Shown: positions 44,417 to 54,046 of the stretch, piece by piece
Layout: every line of letters begins with the position of its first letter
Numbering within the stretch: the stretch's first letter is position 1
Origin: Faecalibacterium sp. CAG:74
GTDB lineage: Bacteria > Bacillota > Clostridia > Christensenellales > Aristaeellaceae
Reading direction: 5' to 3'
NCBI GenBank assembly: GCA_000437595.1
Contig: FR899900.1
Location: forward strand, 133,721 to 197,720
Length of the DNA: 64,000 nt
Position numbers and translations under genes: made by a program
Notes under the pieces: generated by a model
Told to the model about the DNA's origin: nothing
The model's input: only the letters and a program-made list of their open reading frames with translations
The model's database searches: none

Positions 44417-44422
44417 TATAAT
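44417..44422 (+). promoter_or_regulatory. Extended -10 promoter of HAD/hprK genes
   Basis: TTTGCTATAATAG carries TATAAT with an upstream TGC (extended -10). No good -35 is visible at 17 bases. Confidence 0.5.
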
Positions 44423-44459
44423 AGAACGTGAGAGTGATTTCTGCTGTGAGGTGAGAGAG

Positions 44460-45260
44460 TTGAAGCCGGTCATTCGCGCCATTGCGTTTGATTTGGATGA
44501 TACGCTGCTGCGGGACGACCGCACGATTTCGGACGAAACAGTATCCGTCCTGCGCCGCGCAAGTGAAGCGGGCATCCTGATTCTGCCCGCCAGCGGACGC
44601 ACCTATTGCAGCATGGCGGGGTTTGCAAAACGCATCGGGTGCGCGAGCCGGGTCATCTGCGCCAACGGAGCGGTAATCGCCCAGCCGGACGGAACAACGC
44701 TGCATGAACTGACGATTCCCGCGGACATCGCACGGCAGGTCGCCCTGTTCGCCAAGGAGCGCGGATGCTACTGCCAGACGTACGCAGGCGATTGCTTCTA
44801 CTATAATCAGCAGGGGGATTATGCCCGCGCATATGCGGAAAGCTCGTCCCTGCGCGGCGTGTATGTCGGCGATTTGGAGCAGCATCTATCTGCGCCGACG
44901 ACGAAGCTGCTGATGATGGCGCCGCCGGAGCAGGTTGTGCAGATGCTGGCGGAGGCACAGGCGCAGTTTGGCGAATCCGTCGCGCTGACCTGCTCGAAGC
45001 CGTACTTTCTGGAGGTCAATCCCCCGCTGGCAACGAAAGGACACGCTTTGTCCGTCTGCGCGGAGGAAATGGGCTTCCCACTTTCGCAGTGCATGGCGTT
45101 CGGCGACAGCCTGAACGACGTGTCGATGCTGCGCGCCGCCGGGCACGGCGTGTGCATGGGCAACGGGCGCGAGGACGTGAAGCGCATGGGCTTTGCCGTC
45201 TGCGGGACGAATCAGGAGGACGGCGTGGCGCGGTATATCCAGCGGATTCTTTTTGACTGA
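44460..45260 (+). CDS. HAD-IIB (Cof-type) sugar phosphatase-like hydrolase
   Basis: 266 residues from a TTG at 44460, preceded by GAGGTGAGAGAG; an in-frame GTG at 44451 has no ribosome site. HAD motif I is FDLDDTLL, motif II PASGRTYCSM, and motif IV GDSLNDVSMLRAAG. Type IIB cap as in Cof/YbiV phosphatases of sugar phosphates. Directly followed by hprK. Confidence 0.87.
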   Translation: MKPVIRAIAFDLDDTLLRDDRTISDETVSVLRRASEAGILILPASGRTYCSMAGFAKRIGCASRVICANGAVIAQPDGTTLHELTIPADIARQVALFAKERGCYCQTYAGDCFYYNQQGDYARAYAESSSLRGVYVGDLEQHLSAPTTKLLMMAPPEQVVQMLAEAQAQFGESVALTCSKPYFLEVNPPLATKGHALSVCAEEMGFPLSQCMAFGDSLNDVSMLRAAGHGVCMGNGREDVKRMGFAVCGTNQEDGVARYIQRILFD

Positions 45261-45287
45261 TTTTGCATAGTATTTAGGAGGTTTCCT

Positions 45288-46223
45288 ATGGTACAGGCAG
45301 CCGACTTTGCCAAGACGCTTCAATTGACGGTGCTGTCCCCTTCCACGCAGACGGAATGGGATATCCGCACCACCGACCTGAATCGTCCGGGTATGCAGTT
45401 CTGCGGCTTCTATGAATATTTCCCATTTGAGCGTCCACAGGTCATCGGCAAGGTCGAAATGACGTATTTGGAGAACCTTGAACCGGAAGTACGCCGTCAA
45501 ATGCTCAAAAAGTACTTCTCCTTCGACATTCCCTGCGTCATCATCTGCCGCGGGATGCATCCGCCGGAAGAGCTGCTGGAAGCCGCCGCCGCGCGCAATA
45601 TCGCCGTCTATCAGACCGGAATGGTGACGACGAAGTTCTTCTTCACCGCCATCAACTACCTGAACCGCTGCCTCGCTCCGCGCGTAACGCGCCACGGCGT
45701 TCTGGTATCGGTATACGGCATGGGCGTGCTGATTACGGGCGACAGCGGCGTGGGCAAGAGCGAAGCCGCACTGGAGCTGATTCGCCGCGGGCATCAGCTG
45801 GTGGCGGATGACGTGGTGGACATCTGCCGCGTGTCGGACAACCGTCTGACCGGCGAATGCCCGGAGATGGTGCGCCACTTCATGGAGATCCGCGGCATCG
45901 GCATCATCGACATCCGCGCCATGTACGGCATCGGCGCCGTCGCACAGAGCAAGTCCATCGACCTTGTGATTCACATGGAGAAGTGGGTCGAGGGCAAGGA
46001 GTACGACCGGCTTGGGCTGAATGACGAGTACATCACGATTCTTGGCGTGAAAGTACCCAGCCAGACCATGCCGGTGCGGCCGGGGCGCAACCTCGCCATC
46101 ATCATCGAGGTGGCGGCGCGCAACCTGTCCATGAAGAAGCTCGGTTTCAGCGCCGCACGGGAGCTTGACCGCCGCATGAACGAAATGATCATGAAGCGTT
46201 CCAATCCCGACGCGCAGAATTAG
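45288..46223 (+). CDS. hprK: HPr kinase/phosphorylase
   Basis: 311 residues with TTAGGAGG upstream. N-terminal HprK domain, then catalytic domain with His136 (TRHGVLVSVYG), P-loop GDSGVGKS (151-158) and family signature EIRGIGIIDIRAMYG. It phosphorylates HPr on Ser46 and controls carbon catabolite repression. It precedes a ROK glucokinase on the same strand (45-bp gap). Confidence 0.97.
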   Translation: MVQAADFAKTLQLTVLSPSTQTEWDIRTTDLNRPGMQFCGFYEYFPFERPQVIGKVEMTYLENLEPEVRRQMLKKYFSFDIPCVIICRGMHPPEELLEAAAARNIAVYQTGMVTTKFFFTAINYLNRCLAPRVTRHGVLVSVYGMGVLITGDSGVGKSEAALELIRRGHQLVADDVVDICRVSDNRLTGECPEMVRHFMEIRGIGIIDIRAMYGIGAVAQSKSIDLVIHMEKWVEGKEYDRLGLNDEYITILGVKVPSQTMPVRPGRNLAIIIEVAARNLSMKKLGFSAARELDRRMNEMIMKRSNPDAQN

Positions 46224-46268
46224 GACTAACGTATTTTCACAATTACAATATACAGGAGGCTTTTTCCC

Positions 46269-47213
46269 ATGATTTATGTTGGTATTGACGTTGGCGGCAC
46301 GGGCATTCAGGTCGGTCTGGTGGACGAAAGCGGCAAGATTCTGTGCAAGGGCGGCATCGTCACCCGCACGGATATTCCCTTCGACATGCAGGTGAAAGCG
46401 ATGGCGGACTGCGTGCTGGACACCATCGACAAGGGCGGCTACACGCTGGGTGACGTGAAGGCCATCGGCGCGGGTGTTCCCGGCGTAACCGACCCCCGCA
46501 CGGGCAATATTGCGTTCTGCACCAACCTCGGCTGGGTGGACGTGCCGTTTGTGCAGGAGTTCAACAAGCACATTGCCAAGCCCGTTTTCGTCGGCAATGA
46601 CGCGACGGTCGCAGGGCTGGCAGAGAGCGTTGCGGGCGTGAGCGCGGGTTCGGACAGCAGCGTGTTCATCACCCTCGGCACAGGCGTCGGCGGCGGCATC
46701 GTTTTTAATGGCAAGGTCTGGAACGGCTTCCACGGCGTCGGCAGCGAAATTGGTCACATGATTCTCGAACTTGACGGCGAGCCGTGCACCTGCGGCAACT
46801 ACGGCTGCGTCGAGCGCTACTGCTCCGCGACCGCCATCATCCGCATGGCGCGTGAGCTCTGCGCGGTGCACCCGGAAAGCGAAATCGTGAAGGTGTGCGA
46901 GGGCGACCTGAACCGCGTGAACGCGAAGGTTGTTTTCGACGCGGCGAAGAACGGCGACGAAATCGCGCTCAAGGTGTTCCACCGCTATGTGAAGTATCTG
47001 GGTCAGCTGGTTGCCAGCCTGGTTAACTGCATTGACCCGGAGGTTATCGTGCTGGGCGGCGGCGTAAGCAAAGCGGGTGACTTCCTGCTGGACGCTGTTC
47101 GTGCGGAAGCGCGGCGCTATGTGCTGTACAAGACGCTCCCGTCGGCGCGCATTGAGCTGGCGAAGCTCGGCCCGGATGCGGGTATCATCGGCGCGGCGAT
47201 GCTGGGCAAGTAA
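46269..47213 (+). CDS. ROK family glucokinase
   Basis: 314 residues. ATP-binding GIDVGGTGIQVGLVD, catalytic Asp in FVGNDATVAGLAE, GTGVGGGIVFNG and the ROK zinc motif CTCGNYGCVE. No N-terminal DNA-binding domain, so a kinase and not a repressor. It probably phosphorylates glucose released from oligosaccharides or entering by ABC transport, in line with the ABC binding protein and GH3 in this window. Confidence 0.93.
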   Translation: MIYVGIDVGGTGIQVGLVDESGKILCKGGIVTRTDIPFDMQVKAMADCVLDTIDKGGYTLGDVKAIGAGVPGVTDPRTGNIAFCTNLGWVDVPFVQEFNKHIAKPVFVGNDATVAGLAESVAGVSAGSDSSVFITLGTGVGGGIVFNGKVWNGFHGVGSEIGHMILELDGEPCTCGNYGCVERYCSATAIIRMARELCAVHPESEIVKVCEGDLNRVNAKVVFDAAKNGDEIALKVFHRYVKYLGQLVASLVNCIDPEVIVLGGGVSKAGDFLLDAVRAEARRYVLYKTLPSARIELAKLGPDAGIIGAAMLGK

Positions 47214-47238
47214 TTCATCCCCCCAAAAAAATAAATTT

Positions 47239-47271
47239 ATCCCCGGAGGCATGACGCTTCCGGGGATGTTT
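47239..47271 (+). terminator. Terminator after glucokinase
   Basis: ATCCCCGG (47239-47246) pairs with CCGGGGAT (47260-47267), then TTTT. An A-rich flank on the other side may let it also end the convergent hydrolase transcript. Confidence 0.8.
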
Positions 47272-47278
47272 TGTATCC

Positions 47279-48481
47279 TTATTTATTCAGGCTGAAGCGG
47301 AACGTGTAGCCTTCTTCGCCGTAATGCTCATTGCCAACCCACAGCACCGTCTTGTCCGTGAGGTTATAGACGGCAGAGTGAATCGTCAGCGAGTTGGAAT
47401 CGCCCGGATTGCCCCAGTCGCGGCGGCTGACCGCATCGAGCAGACCCATCGCCGCTTCTTCGTCCGCCACGACGCCATTCAACTCCGCCAGACGGTCGCG
47501 CAGAAGCTCGTAGCGGTCAAGACCCGGTTTGTTCGCGTCCGCCGTGTAGTAATCCGGCGTGATGATGAAGTTGGTAATCATCTGCCAGTCCGTCGCGCCG
47601 GAGAGCGGATCAGCGTCGTTCCAGATGACGTTCAAGTGGCGGTTCGCGCCGTCCGCATCGTCGTCACTGCTGTCAGACACCCACTCCAGAATCGCGCTCT
47701 TGCCCGTGGAATCCGCAATCATATAATGGAAGCTCGTCTTCGCGGAGTCGTGCAGGTCGTACTTTTCCACCAGTTCGACCGCTTCTTCAACGGAGTCGGC
47801 GTAGTCCAGAACCATGCGGAGCATCGTGGTCGAGGTCAAATCCGGCTTGTCGGTCTGCTGATTCGTCGCGGCGACCTTCTCTCCGCCCTGATAGGACATG
47901 AAGATGCCGCACGCCACGCCCGCGTCATTCACGCCATCCAGCGGCGCAAAAGGAGCGGCAAGCGTGAGAATCTTCTGCCCGAAGGTGGTCACGTCCTTCG
48001 TGCTGTCTAAGCCGAGGAACTGCAAGTCCACCGTGGAATAGGAAGCATGACGTCCGTTGCCCGGATTCGTGTAGACGATGACGGTGTTCGTCTCGTGGAA
48101 ATCGTAGTTGCGGCCGAAAACGCGGTCGCCGTCCGCCGTATCCGCGGTGAAAGCGGAGCAGGCGATTTCAGAGGTTTTGATGCTCATGGGGATAATGCCC
48201 TTGGTGATGCTGTTCGTGATAAAGGAGATAAGCTCCGTGTCATTGGACGCGCCGCCCTGCGCCAGGAACTCATCGAAATGGTAGCCGCCGGAGACATTCA
48301 GCACATACACCGAGCCATCCTTATGGCTTTCATCGCGCTGCGTCACCTGCTGAAAGGACAGCAGCGTTGTGATTTCGTCGTGCCAGATGACGTAGACCGT
48401 GCCCACCAGCACGATCACCAGCGCCAGCAGGACGCCGAGGATGGTCAGCAATACTTTCTTCGCGGTTGATTTCTTCTTCAT
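47279..48481 (-). CDS. Linear amide C-N hydrolase (choloylglycine hydrolase-like), membrane-anchored
   Basis: 400 residues. Basic N-terminus and a membrane helix (about residues 9-33) place the rest outside the cell. The Ntn-hydrolase core starts at Cys108 in EIACSAFTADTADGDRVFGRNYDF (split: EIACSAFTADTADGDRV, FGRNYDF), the nucleophile pattern of penicillin V acylases, bile salt hydrolases and acyl-CoA:6-APA acyltransferases. GVNDAGVACGIF and FHYMIADSTGKSAILEW follow. Because the Cys is internal, a propeptide of about 107 residues would have to be removed. Substrate unknown. Confidence 0.8.
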   Translation of the reverse strand: MKKKSTAKKVLLTILGVLLALVIVLVGTVYVIWHDEITTLLSFQQVTQRDESHKDGSVYVLNVSGGYHFDEFLAQGGASNDTELISFITNSITKGIIPMSIKTSEIACSAFTADTADGDRVFGRNYDFHETNTVIVYTNPGNGRHASYSTVDLQFLGLDSTKDVTTFGQKILTLAAPFAPLDGVNDAGVACGIFMSYQGGEKVAATNQQTDKPDLTSTTMLRMVLDYADSVEEAVELVEKYDLHDSAKTSFHYMIADSTGKSAILEWVSDSSDDDADGANRHLNVIWNDADPLSGATDWQMITNFIITPDYYTADANKPGLDRYELLRDRLAELNGVVADEEAAMGLLDAVSRRDWGNPGDSNSLTIHSAVYNLTDKTVLWVGNEHYGEEGYTFRFSLNK

Positions 48482-48526
48482 GGGGTCAGTTTTCCTCCCG
48501 TTGCGAATTTGTTGATACAGTTAAGT

Positions 48527-48555
48527 ATCATAGCATAAAAACGTAGATTTGTAAA
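48527..48555 (-). promoter_or_regulatory. Promoter of linear amide hydrolase
   Basis: Minus strand TTTACA (48555-48550), 17-base spacer, TATGAT (48532-48527), 45 bp before the start. Confidence 0.72.
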
Positions 48556-48646
48556 GTGTGAATTTTTCGCGTCAAATTTGTGATTTCGCAAGGATTTTTG
48601 CCCCTCGATGTTGTAATTATAATGCAATGAGAGGAGGGAAACGACG

Positions 48647-49651
48647 ATGACCATCAGGGAGCGATTGGAGCAGGAGGAGGCACAGCGTCTATCACCGCGG
48701 GCGGTCTGCGCGAAGGACACGCGCGGGCGCGAAAAGCCGATTGTCCCCTGCCCAATGCGGACGGACTTCCAGCGCGACCGCGACCGCATCATCCACTGCA
48801 AAGCGTTTCGCCGCCTGAAATACAAGACGCAGGTGTTCCTCGCGCCTGAAGGCGACCACTACCGCACGCGGCTGACGCACACGCTGGAAGTGGCGCAGAT
48901 TGCCCGGACGCTGGCGCGTTGTCTCCGGCTGAACGAGGACTTGACGGAAGCAATTGCGCTGGGGCACGATTTGGGGCATACGCCGTTTGGGCACATCGGC
49001 GAGCACGCGCTGGACAGACTAATACCTGAAGGCTTCCGGCACAACGAGCAGTCGAGGCGCTGCGTCGAGGCGCTGGAGAACGACGGAAACGGGCTGAACC
49101 TGACGTGGGAGGTGCGAGACGGCATCCTCTGTCACTCCGGCAAGCAGTTTCCCGCAACGCTGGAGGGGCAGTGCGTCCGCCGCGCCGACCGAATCGCGTA
49201 TCTGAATCACGATTTGGATGATGCCCTGCGCGCCGGGGTCTTGCAGCCCTTTGAACTGCCGGCGGACTGCTTGAAGGTGCTGGGGCAGACGCACGGCGAG
49301 CGCATCAACACCATGATTTGCGACATTGTGGCGTGCAGCGCGGACAAGCCCGAACTGACCATGTCGCCGCTGGTTCAGGAGGCGATGGACGGCCTGCGGG
49401 AGTTCATGTTCGCGCGCGTGTACCGCGACCAGTGGCGGCAGGCGGAAGAAGCACGCTGCAAGCACGTTGTGGAAGCGCTGTTCAGCTATTACAGCGAGCA
49501 TCCGGGCGAAATGCCGGAGGAGTTCGTGCTCATCGGCTACAAGGAAGGCACGGCACGCGCTGTGTGCGACTTTGTATCATGCATGACCGACCGCTACGCC
49601 ATCCGCACCTATCAGCAGCTGTTCGTGCCGAGCGGGTTTTCGGCAATATAA
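48647..49651 (+). CDS. Deoxyguanosinetriphosphate triphosphohydrolase-like protein
   Basis: 334 residues after GAGAGGAGGG. HD-domain dNTPase: FRRLKYKTQVF, then RTRLTHTLEV (His78) and ALGHDLGHTPFGH with the His107-Asp108 pair. This matches the Firmicute dGTPase-like group. It releases triphosphate from dNTPs and precedes dnaG, a common order in Firmicutes. The 222 bp before dnaG hold nothing I can call with confidence. Confidence 0.9.
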   Translation: MTIRERLEQEEAQRLSPRAVCAKDTRGREKPIVPCPMRTDFQRDRDRIIHCKAFRRLKYKTQVFLAPEGDHYRTRLTHTLEVAQIARTLARCLRLNEDLTEAIALGHDLGHTPFGHIGEHALDRLIPEGFRHNEQSRRCVEALENDGNGLNLTWEVRDGILCHSGKQFPATLEGQCVRRADRIAYLNHDLDDALRAGVLQPFELPADCLKVLGQTHGERINTMICDIVACSADKPELTMSPLVQEAMDGLREFMFARVYRDQWRQAEEARCKHVVEALFSYYSEHPGEMPEEFVLIGYKEGTARAVCDFVSCMTDRYAIRTYQQLFVPSGFSAI

Positions 49652-49873
49652 CAAGCGTTCTTCGCATTTTCCCGCTTTTTTTCCGAAGATTCCAAAAACA
49701 CAAGGCTGAAACAAGCAGGAAATTTCGATTTCTTGGCGAATTAAACTGATGGATGAGCAGAGACAGCCCTGCAAGCCATCCAAATAACATGTTGTGTTCC
49801 CCGTTCCTGTTGGTTCCGGGTGTACTTTTTGTGTTCCTTGGCAGAACGCTTTTTGAGGGAGGTGAGCGGTGCC

Positions 49874-51661
49874 GTGCGTTTTCCGCCTTCATGGCTGGAT
49901 GAGCTCCGCGCGCGTGCGGACATCGTTCAGATCGTTGGGCAGTACGTCCAGCTCAAAAAGAATGGGCGCAAATACTGGGGGCTATGCCCCTTCCATGGAG
50001 AAAAAACCGCATCTTTCTCCGTGGATCCGGAAAAGCAGCTGTTCTACTGCTTCGGCTGCAAGGCGGGCGGCAGCGTCATCCATTTTGTGATGGAGATTGA
50101 ACATCTGCCGTTTCCCGAAGCGGTGAAGCATCTGGCGGATCAGCTGCACATGCCGCTGCCGCAGATGGAGGCCGACCCGGATTATCAGCGGCGGCAGACG
50201 CAGCGCGAGCGACTGCTGGCGTGCAATCGGGATGCGGCGCACTTCTTCTACGAAACGCTCTTCACCCCCGCGGGGCAGCCGATGCTGGATTATTTGAAGC
50301 GCCGCGGCGTATCCGACGGCGTCATCCGCAAATTCGGTCTGGGCGCAGCGCCGAACAGCTGGGATGCTTTAACCCGCGCGATGCAGGCAAAGGGCTACAC
50401 CACCGAAGAGCTGCAAATGGCTGGGCTGATTGTCATCAAAGATGCGGAGGAAGCGACGGCGGATCGCCCTGCGCGCTCGCGCCGCGCTTTTGACATGTTC
50501 CGCAACCGCGCGATTTTCCCCATCATCGACCAATACGGCAACGTCTTGGCGTTTGGCGGGCGCGCAATTGAGAACGTGCAGCCGAAGTACCTCAACACGT
50601 CCGACACCCCCATTTTCAACAAGCGTTTGGGCGTGTACGCGGCAAATCTTCTGCGCAAAGAGCGGCACTTGGAGCGTGTGGTGCTGGTCGAGGGGTACAT
50701 GGACGTCGTTTCGCTGACGCAGTTCGGCGTGACCGGCGTCTGCGCGACACTCGGCACGGCGCTGACGAACGAACAGGCAAAGCTGCTCAAACGCTTTGCG
50801 CCGATGGTATACTTGTCCTACGATGGCGACAGCGCGGGGCAGCACGCCATCCTGCGCGGTCTGGATATACTGGAGGCGGAAGGCATTCCGGCGCGCGTGC
50901 TGGATTTTCCTGACGGGCTTGACCCGGACGAATTCATCCGCCGCGACGGGAAAGAAGGCTTCGACAAGCTGCCTGCCCTGACGCCGCAAGCCTACCGGAT
51001 GCGTCGGCTTCGCGCGGAACACGACCTGACCACGCAGGAGGGGCGAACCGCCTACGCGAAGGCGTGCGCCGCGATCCTGCGGAACTTGGAGCCGGTGGAG
51101 ATGGAGAACGCCCTGCAGGAGCTCATCGTGCAGACGGGCTTCAGCCGCGATGTGCTGATTGCGCAAATCGGCATGACGCCGCCGAAGGACATCACTTCTG
51201 CGCCTCCCCTGCCCGCGCGAATCGCTCGTCCGCCTGCGACGCCTGTCCCGGAGCCGGAAAACGCCGACGAGGATGTACGCGCGGAGGAGCTGCTGCTTTC
51301 GCTGATTGCCACGTCGCGTCTGCCGGAAGATTTAGCGCAGGAGGACGACTTCCGCGACCCGCTGCTCAAGGAGCTGTTTCTGCAGCTGCAAAGCGGTGTG
51401 TCCGCCGCGTCACTGGTGGAAAGCCAGAGCGACGAGGTGGTGCGCGCCCGCGTCAGTCATCTGCTGATGGCGCAGAGCGGCGAAAGCACGGATCAAATGC
51501 TGCAAATGGCGCACGACTGCCTATCGCGGATGCGCTTGAAACGAGCGCGCGCGCAGTATGACGAGATTATGAAGCGCATCAAAACGCTCTCCGGCGCAGA
51601 AAAAATGCAGGCGCTGGATGAAGCAAAGCAGCTGACTGCCACCATCAACCGACTGAAATAA
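49874..51661 (+). CDS. dnaG: DNA primase
   Basis: 595 residues. GTG 49874 is chosen: GGGAGGTGA lies seven bases upstream and the product then begins MRFPPSWLDELRARADIV like other primases. CHC2 zinc finger (CPFHGEKT...FYCFGCKAGG), TOPRIM core with VLVEGYMDVV and SYDGDSAGQ, then a DnaB-binding C-terminal region after a Pro-rich linker near residue 430. Makes RNA primers at the fork. Heads the classic macromolecular-synthesis cluster with the sigma genes. Confidence 0.96.
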   Translation: MRFPPSWLDELRARADIVQIVGQYVQLKKNGRKYWGLCPFHGEKTASFSVDPEKQLFYCFGCKAGGSVIHFVMEIEHLPFPEAVKHLADQLHMPLPQMEADPDYQRRQTQRERLLACNRDAAHFFYETLFTPAGQPMLDYLKRRGVSDGVIRKFGLGAAPNSWDALTRAMQAKGYTTEELQMAGLIVIKDAEEATADRPARSRRAFDMFRNRAIFPIIDQYGNVLAFGGRAIENVQPKYLNTSDTPIFNKRLGVYAANLLRKERHLERVVLVEGYMDVVSLTQFGVTGVCATLGTALTNEQAKLLKRFAPMVYLSYDGDSAGQHAILRGLDILEAEGIPARVLDFPDGLDPDEFIRRDGKEGFDKLPALTPQAYRMRRLRAEHDLTTQEGRTAYAKACAAILRNLEPVEMENALQELIVQTGFSRDVLIAQIGMTPPKDITSAPPLPARIARPPATPVPEPENADEDVRAEELLLSLIATSRLPEDLAQEDDFRDPLLKELFLQLQSGVSAASLVESQSDEVVRARVSHLLMAQSGESTDQMLQMAHDCLSRMRLKRARAQYDEIMKRIKTLSGAEKMQALDEAKQLTATINRLK

Positions 51662-51742
51662 TGCAGTCGTTATGGAAATTGCAATTTGTTTATCGCTACC
51701 GAGCCGGAAAACCCGGCTGTATCACAAGAAGGAGAGTTCAAC

Positions 51743-52858
51743 TTGACGCTTTCGCAGAATGGCCGTCCGTCACCGCTTGACGAACTGTACGAATACGCAA
51801 AAAACAAAGGCACGATCACTTATCAGGAAGTGACCGATCGTCTGGGCAATACTTTTTTTGAGGCCGATCAGCTGGAGAAGGTGCTGGACAAGCTGGAGAG
51901 TCTGGGCGTGACCGTGGTGGATTCCGCGGAAATCCCGGATACATCCCCCGCTGCCATGGAAGTGCCCGATCCCGCGCTGAACGACGACCTGAGCGAAGCT
52001 GATGTCATTTCCGCCGACGACCCGGTGCGCATGTATCTGAAGGAAATCGGGCGCATTCCGCTGCTAACGAGCGAAGCGGAAATTGAAGTTGCCAAGCAGC
52101 TGGAAAGCGACGACCCCGCCATCCGCAACGAGGCGAAACGCCGCCTGAGCGAAGCGAACCTGCGCCTTGTCGTGTCGATTGCCAAGAAGTACGTTGGGCG
52201 CAGCAAGAACTCCATGAGCCTGCTCGACCTGATTCAGGAGGGCAACCTCGGGCTGATGAAGGCCGTGGAGAAGTTCGACTACACCAAGGGCTTCAAGTTC
52301 TCCACCTACGCGACGTGGTGGATTCGGCAGGCTATCACCCGCTCGATTGCCGATCAGGCGCGTACCATCCGCATCCCCGTGCACATGGTGGAAACAATTA
52401 ACCGCATCGTGCGCGTGAACCGCCAGCTTCAGCAGAAGCTGGGGCGTGAGCCGCGCCCGGAGGAAATCGCAAAGGAACTGGGCATCAGCGTGAGCAAGGT
52501 GCAGGAAATCATCAAGATTGCGCAGGAGCCGGTGTCGCTCGAATCCCCGATTGGCGAGGAGGAGGACAGCCACCTCGGCGACTTCCTCGAAGACGACAAG
52601 ACGCCGCCGCCCTCCCAGATTGTGGCGGAAAGCATGATGAAGCAGACGCTTTCCGATGTGCTGCACATGCTGACGCCGCGCGAAGAGCAGGTCATTCGGA
52701 TGCGCTACGGGCTGGATGACGGTCAGCAGCGTACGCTGGAGGAAGTTGGCAAGGCGTTCAACGTCACCCGCGAGCGCATCCGCCAAATTGAGGTGAAGGC
52801 GCTGCGCAAGATTAAGCGCCCGAACATGTCCAAGAATCTGGTGGACTACATGGATTGA
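51743..52858 (+). CDS. Sigma-70 group 1/2 factor, first of a tandem pair
   Basis: 371 residues. TTG start at 51743 is placed eight bases after AAGGAG; the product opens [15 protein letters not shown]. Regions 1.2 ([17 protein letters not shown]), 2 ([32 protein letters not shown]), 2.4 ([16 protein letters not shown]), 3 and 4.2 ([20 protein letters not shown]) are complete. Compared with the downstream copy it has a three-residue insertion after KYVGR (SKNSMSLLD against GMQFLD) and a different end ([15 protein letters not shown]). The DNA-contacting helix of region 4.2 is the same except for one residue. Either a second housekeeping sigma or a group 2 factor. Confidence 0.9.
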   Translation: MTLSQNGRPSPLDELYEYAKNKGTITYQEVTDRLGNTFFEADQLEKVLDKLESLGVTVVDSAEIPDTSPAAMEVPDPALNDDLSEADVISADDPVRMYLKEIGRIPLLTSEAEIEVAKQLESDDPAIRNEAKRRLSEANLRLVVSIAKKYVGRSKNSMSLLDLIQEGNLGLMKAVEKFDYTKGFKFSTYATWWIRQAITRSIADQARTIRIPVHMVETINRIVRVNRQLQQKLGREPRPEEIAKELGISVSKVQEIIKIAQEPVSLESPIGEEEDSHLGDFLEDDKTPPPSQIVAESMMKQTLSDVLHMLTPREEQVIRMRYGLDDGQQRTLEEVGKAFNVTRERIRQIEVKALRKIKRPNMSKNLVDYMD

Positions 52859-52893
52859 TGATTCCCTGTTGGGCTGAAGGGAGTGGATTCCGC

Positions 52894-53994
52894 TTGACAC
52901 AAACCCCGGATGGCCGCCAAAAGCGGCTTGATGACCTCTATGAATACGGCAAGAAGAAGGGCACGCTGACCTACAAGGAGATTATGGAACGCCTGATGGA
53001 TCTCTACATCGAGCCGGATCAGCTGGACAAGGTGCTGGAGAATCTCGAAGCGCTCGGCGTGACCGTCATCAATGAAAACGACCCGCAGCCCGCGCAGTCC
53101 AGCGAGGACACCCCCCTTGACACGATTAACCTGTCCGTCCCCGACGGTGTGAGTTCCGACGACCCTGTCCGCCTGTATTTGAAAGAAATCGGCAAATATC
53201 CCCTGCTGACCACCGAGGAAGAAATTGCGCTGGCAAAGCAGATTGCGGAAGGCACGCCAGAGGAGCAAGCAGCGGCAAAAAAGAAGCTCAGTGAAGCGAA
53301 CCTGCGCCTTGTGGTGTCCATCGCCAAGCGCTATGTCGGGCGCGGAATGCAGTTTCTTGACCTGATTCAGGAGGGCAACCTCGGCTTAATCAAAGCGGCA
53401 GAGAAATTCGACTACACCAAGGGCTACAAGTTTTCTACCTACGCGACGTGGTGGGTTCGGCAGGCGATTACCCGCGCCATCGCCGATCAGGCGCGCACGA
53501 TTCGCATTCCCGTGCACATGGTGGAGACCATCAACAAACTGATTCGCGTCAATCGTCAGCTGGCGCAGGAGCTGGGGCGCGACCCCACACCCGCGGAAAT
53601 CGCGAAGGAAATGGGCATCAGCGAGAGCAAAGTGCGCGAAATCATCAAGATTGCGCAGGAGCCGGTGTCGCTGGAAACCCCGATTGGCGAGGAAGAGGAC
53701 AGCCATCTGGGCGACTTCATCGAGGATGAGAACGCGCCCGCGCCGGCGGAGGTGGCGTCCAACGCCATGATGCGCGAACAATTGCAGGAAGTGCTGCACA
53801 CACTGACCCCGCGCGAGGAGAAGGTCATCCGCCTTCGTTTCGGGCTGGAGGATGGACAGGCGCACACGCTGGAGGAAGTTGGCAAGGAGTTCAACGTCAC
53901 CCGCGAACGCATCCGGCAGATTGAAGCAAAGGCACTGCGCAAGATTCGCCACCCCGGCCGTTCCAAGAAACTGCGCGACTACTATACGGAATAA
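52894..53994 (+). CDS. rpoD: Primary sigma factor RpoD/SigA, second of the pair
   Basis: 366 residues from TTG 52894 (AAGGGAG upstream). This copy has the canonical end ([20 protein letters not shown]) and region 2.2 ([19 protein letters not shown]), so it is the better candidate for the vegetative sigma factor. It follows the first copy after 35 bp and is closed by a weak terminator. Both copies have the short acidic region 1.1 and a [11 protein letters not shown] spacer. Confidence 0.93.
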   Translation: MTQTPDGRQKRLDDLYEYGKKKGTLTYKEIMERLMDLYIEPDQLDKVLENLEALGVTVINENDPQPAQSSEDTPLDTINLSVPDGVSSDDPVRLYLKEIGKYPLLTTEEEIALAKQIAEGTPEEQAAAKKKLSEANLRLVVSIAKRYVGRGMQFLDLIQEGNLGLIKAAEKFDYTKGYKFSTYATWWVRQAITRAIADQARTIRIPVHMVETINKLIRVNRQLAQELGRDPTPAEIAKEMGISESKVREIIKIAQEPVSLETPIGEEEDSHLGDFIEDENAPAPAEVASNAMMREQLQEVLHTLTPREEKVIRLRFGLEDGQAHTLEEVGKEFNVTRERIRQIEAKALRKIRHPGRSKKLRDYYTE

Positions 53995-53999
53995 CATTT

Positions 54000-54038
54000 G
54001 CGGCTCTGTCCACTAATTGGCGGCAGGGCCGTTTTTGG
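54000..54038 (+). terminator. Probable terminator after rpoD
   Basis: Imperfect stem CGGCTCTG...CAGGGCCG followed by TTTTT, just before the trmK ribosome site. Moderate stability only, so read-through into trmK is likely. Confidence 0.55.
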
Positions 54039-54046
54039 GAGGCGTT

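Noticed and set aside
42397..44421. 674-codon open frame on the plus strand opposite the GH3 gene
   Set aside because: Opposite a full GH3 enzyme; composition is typical of antisense GC-rich frames.
44886..47252. 788-codon open frame on the minus strand opposite hprK and glucokinase
   Set aside because: Antisense shadow of two well-conserved enzymes; no recognisable domain or start.
49652..49873. Regulatory element between dgt-like gene and dnaG
   Set aside because: No good promoter, terminator or conserved leader could be identified by eye in these 222 bp.
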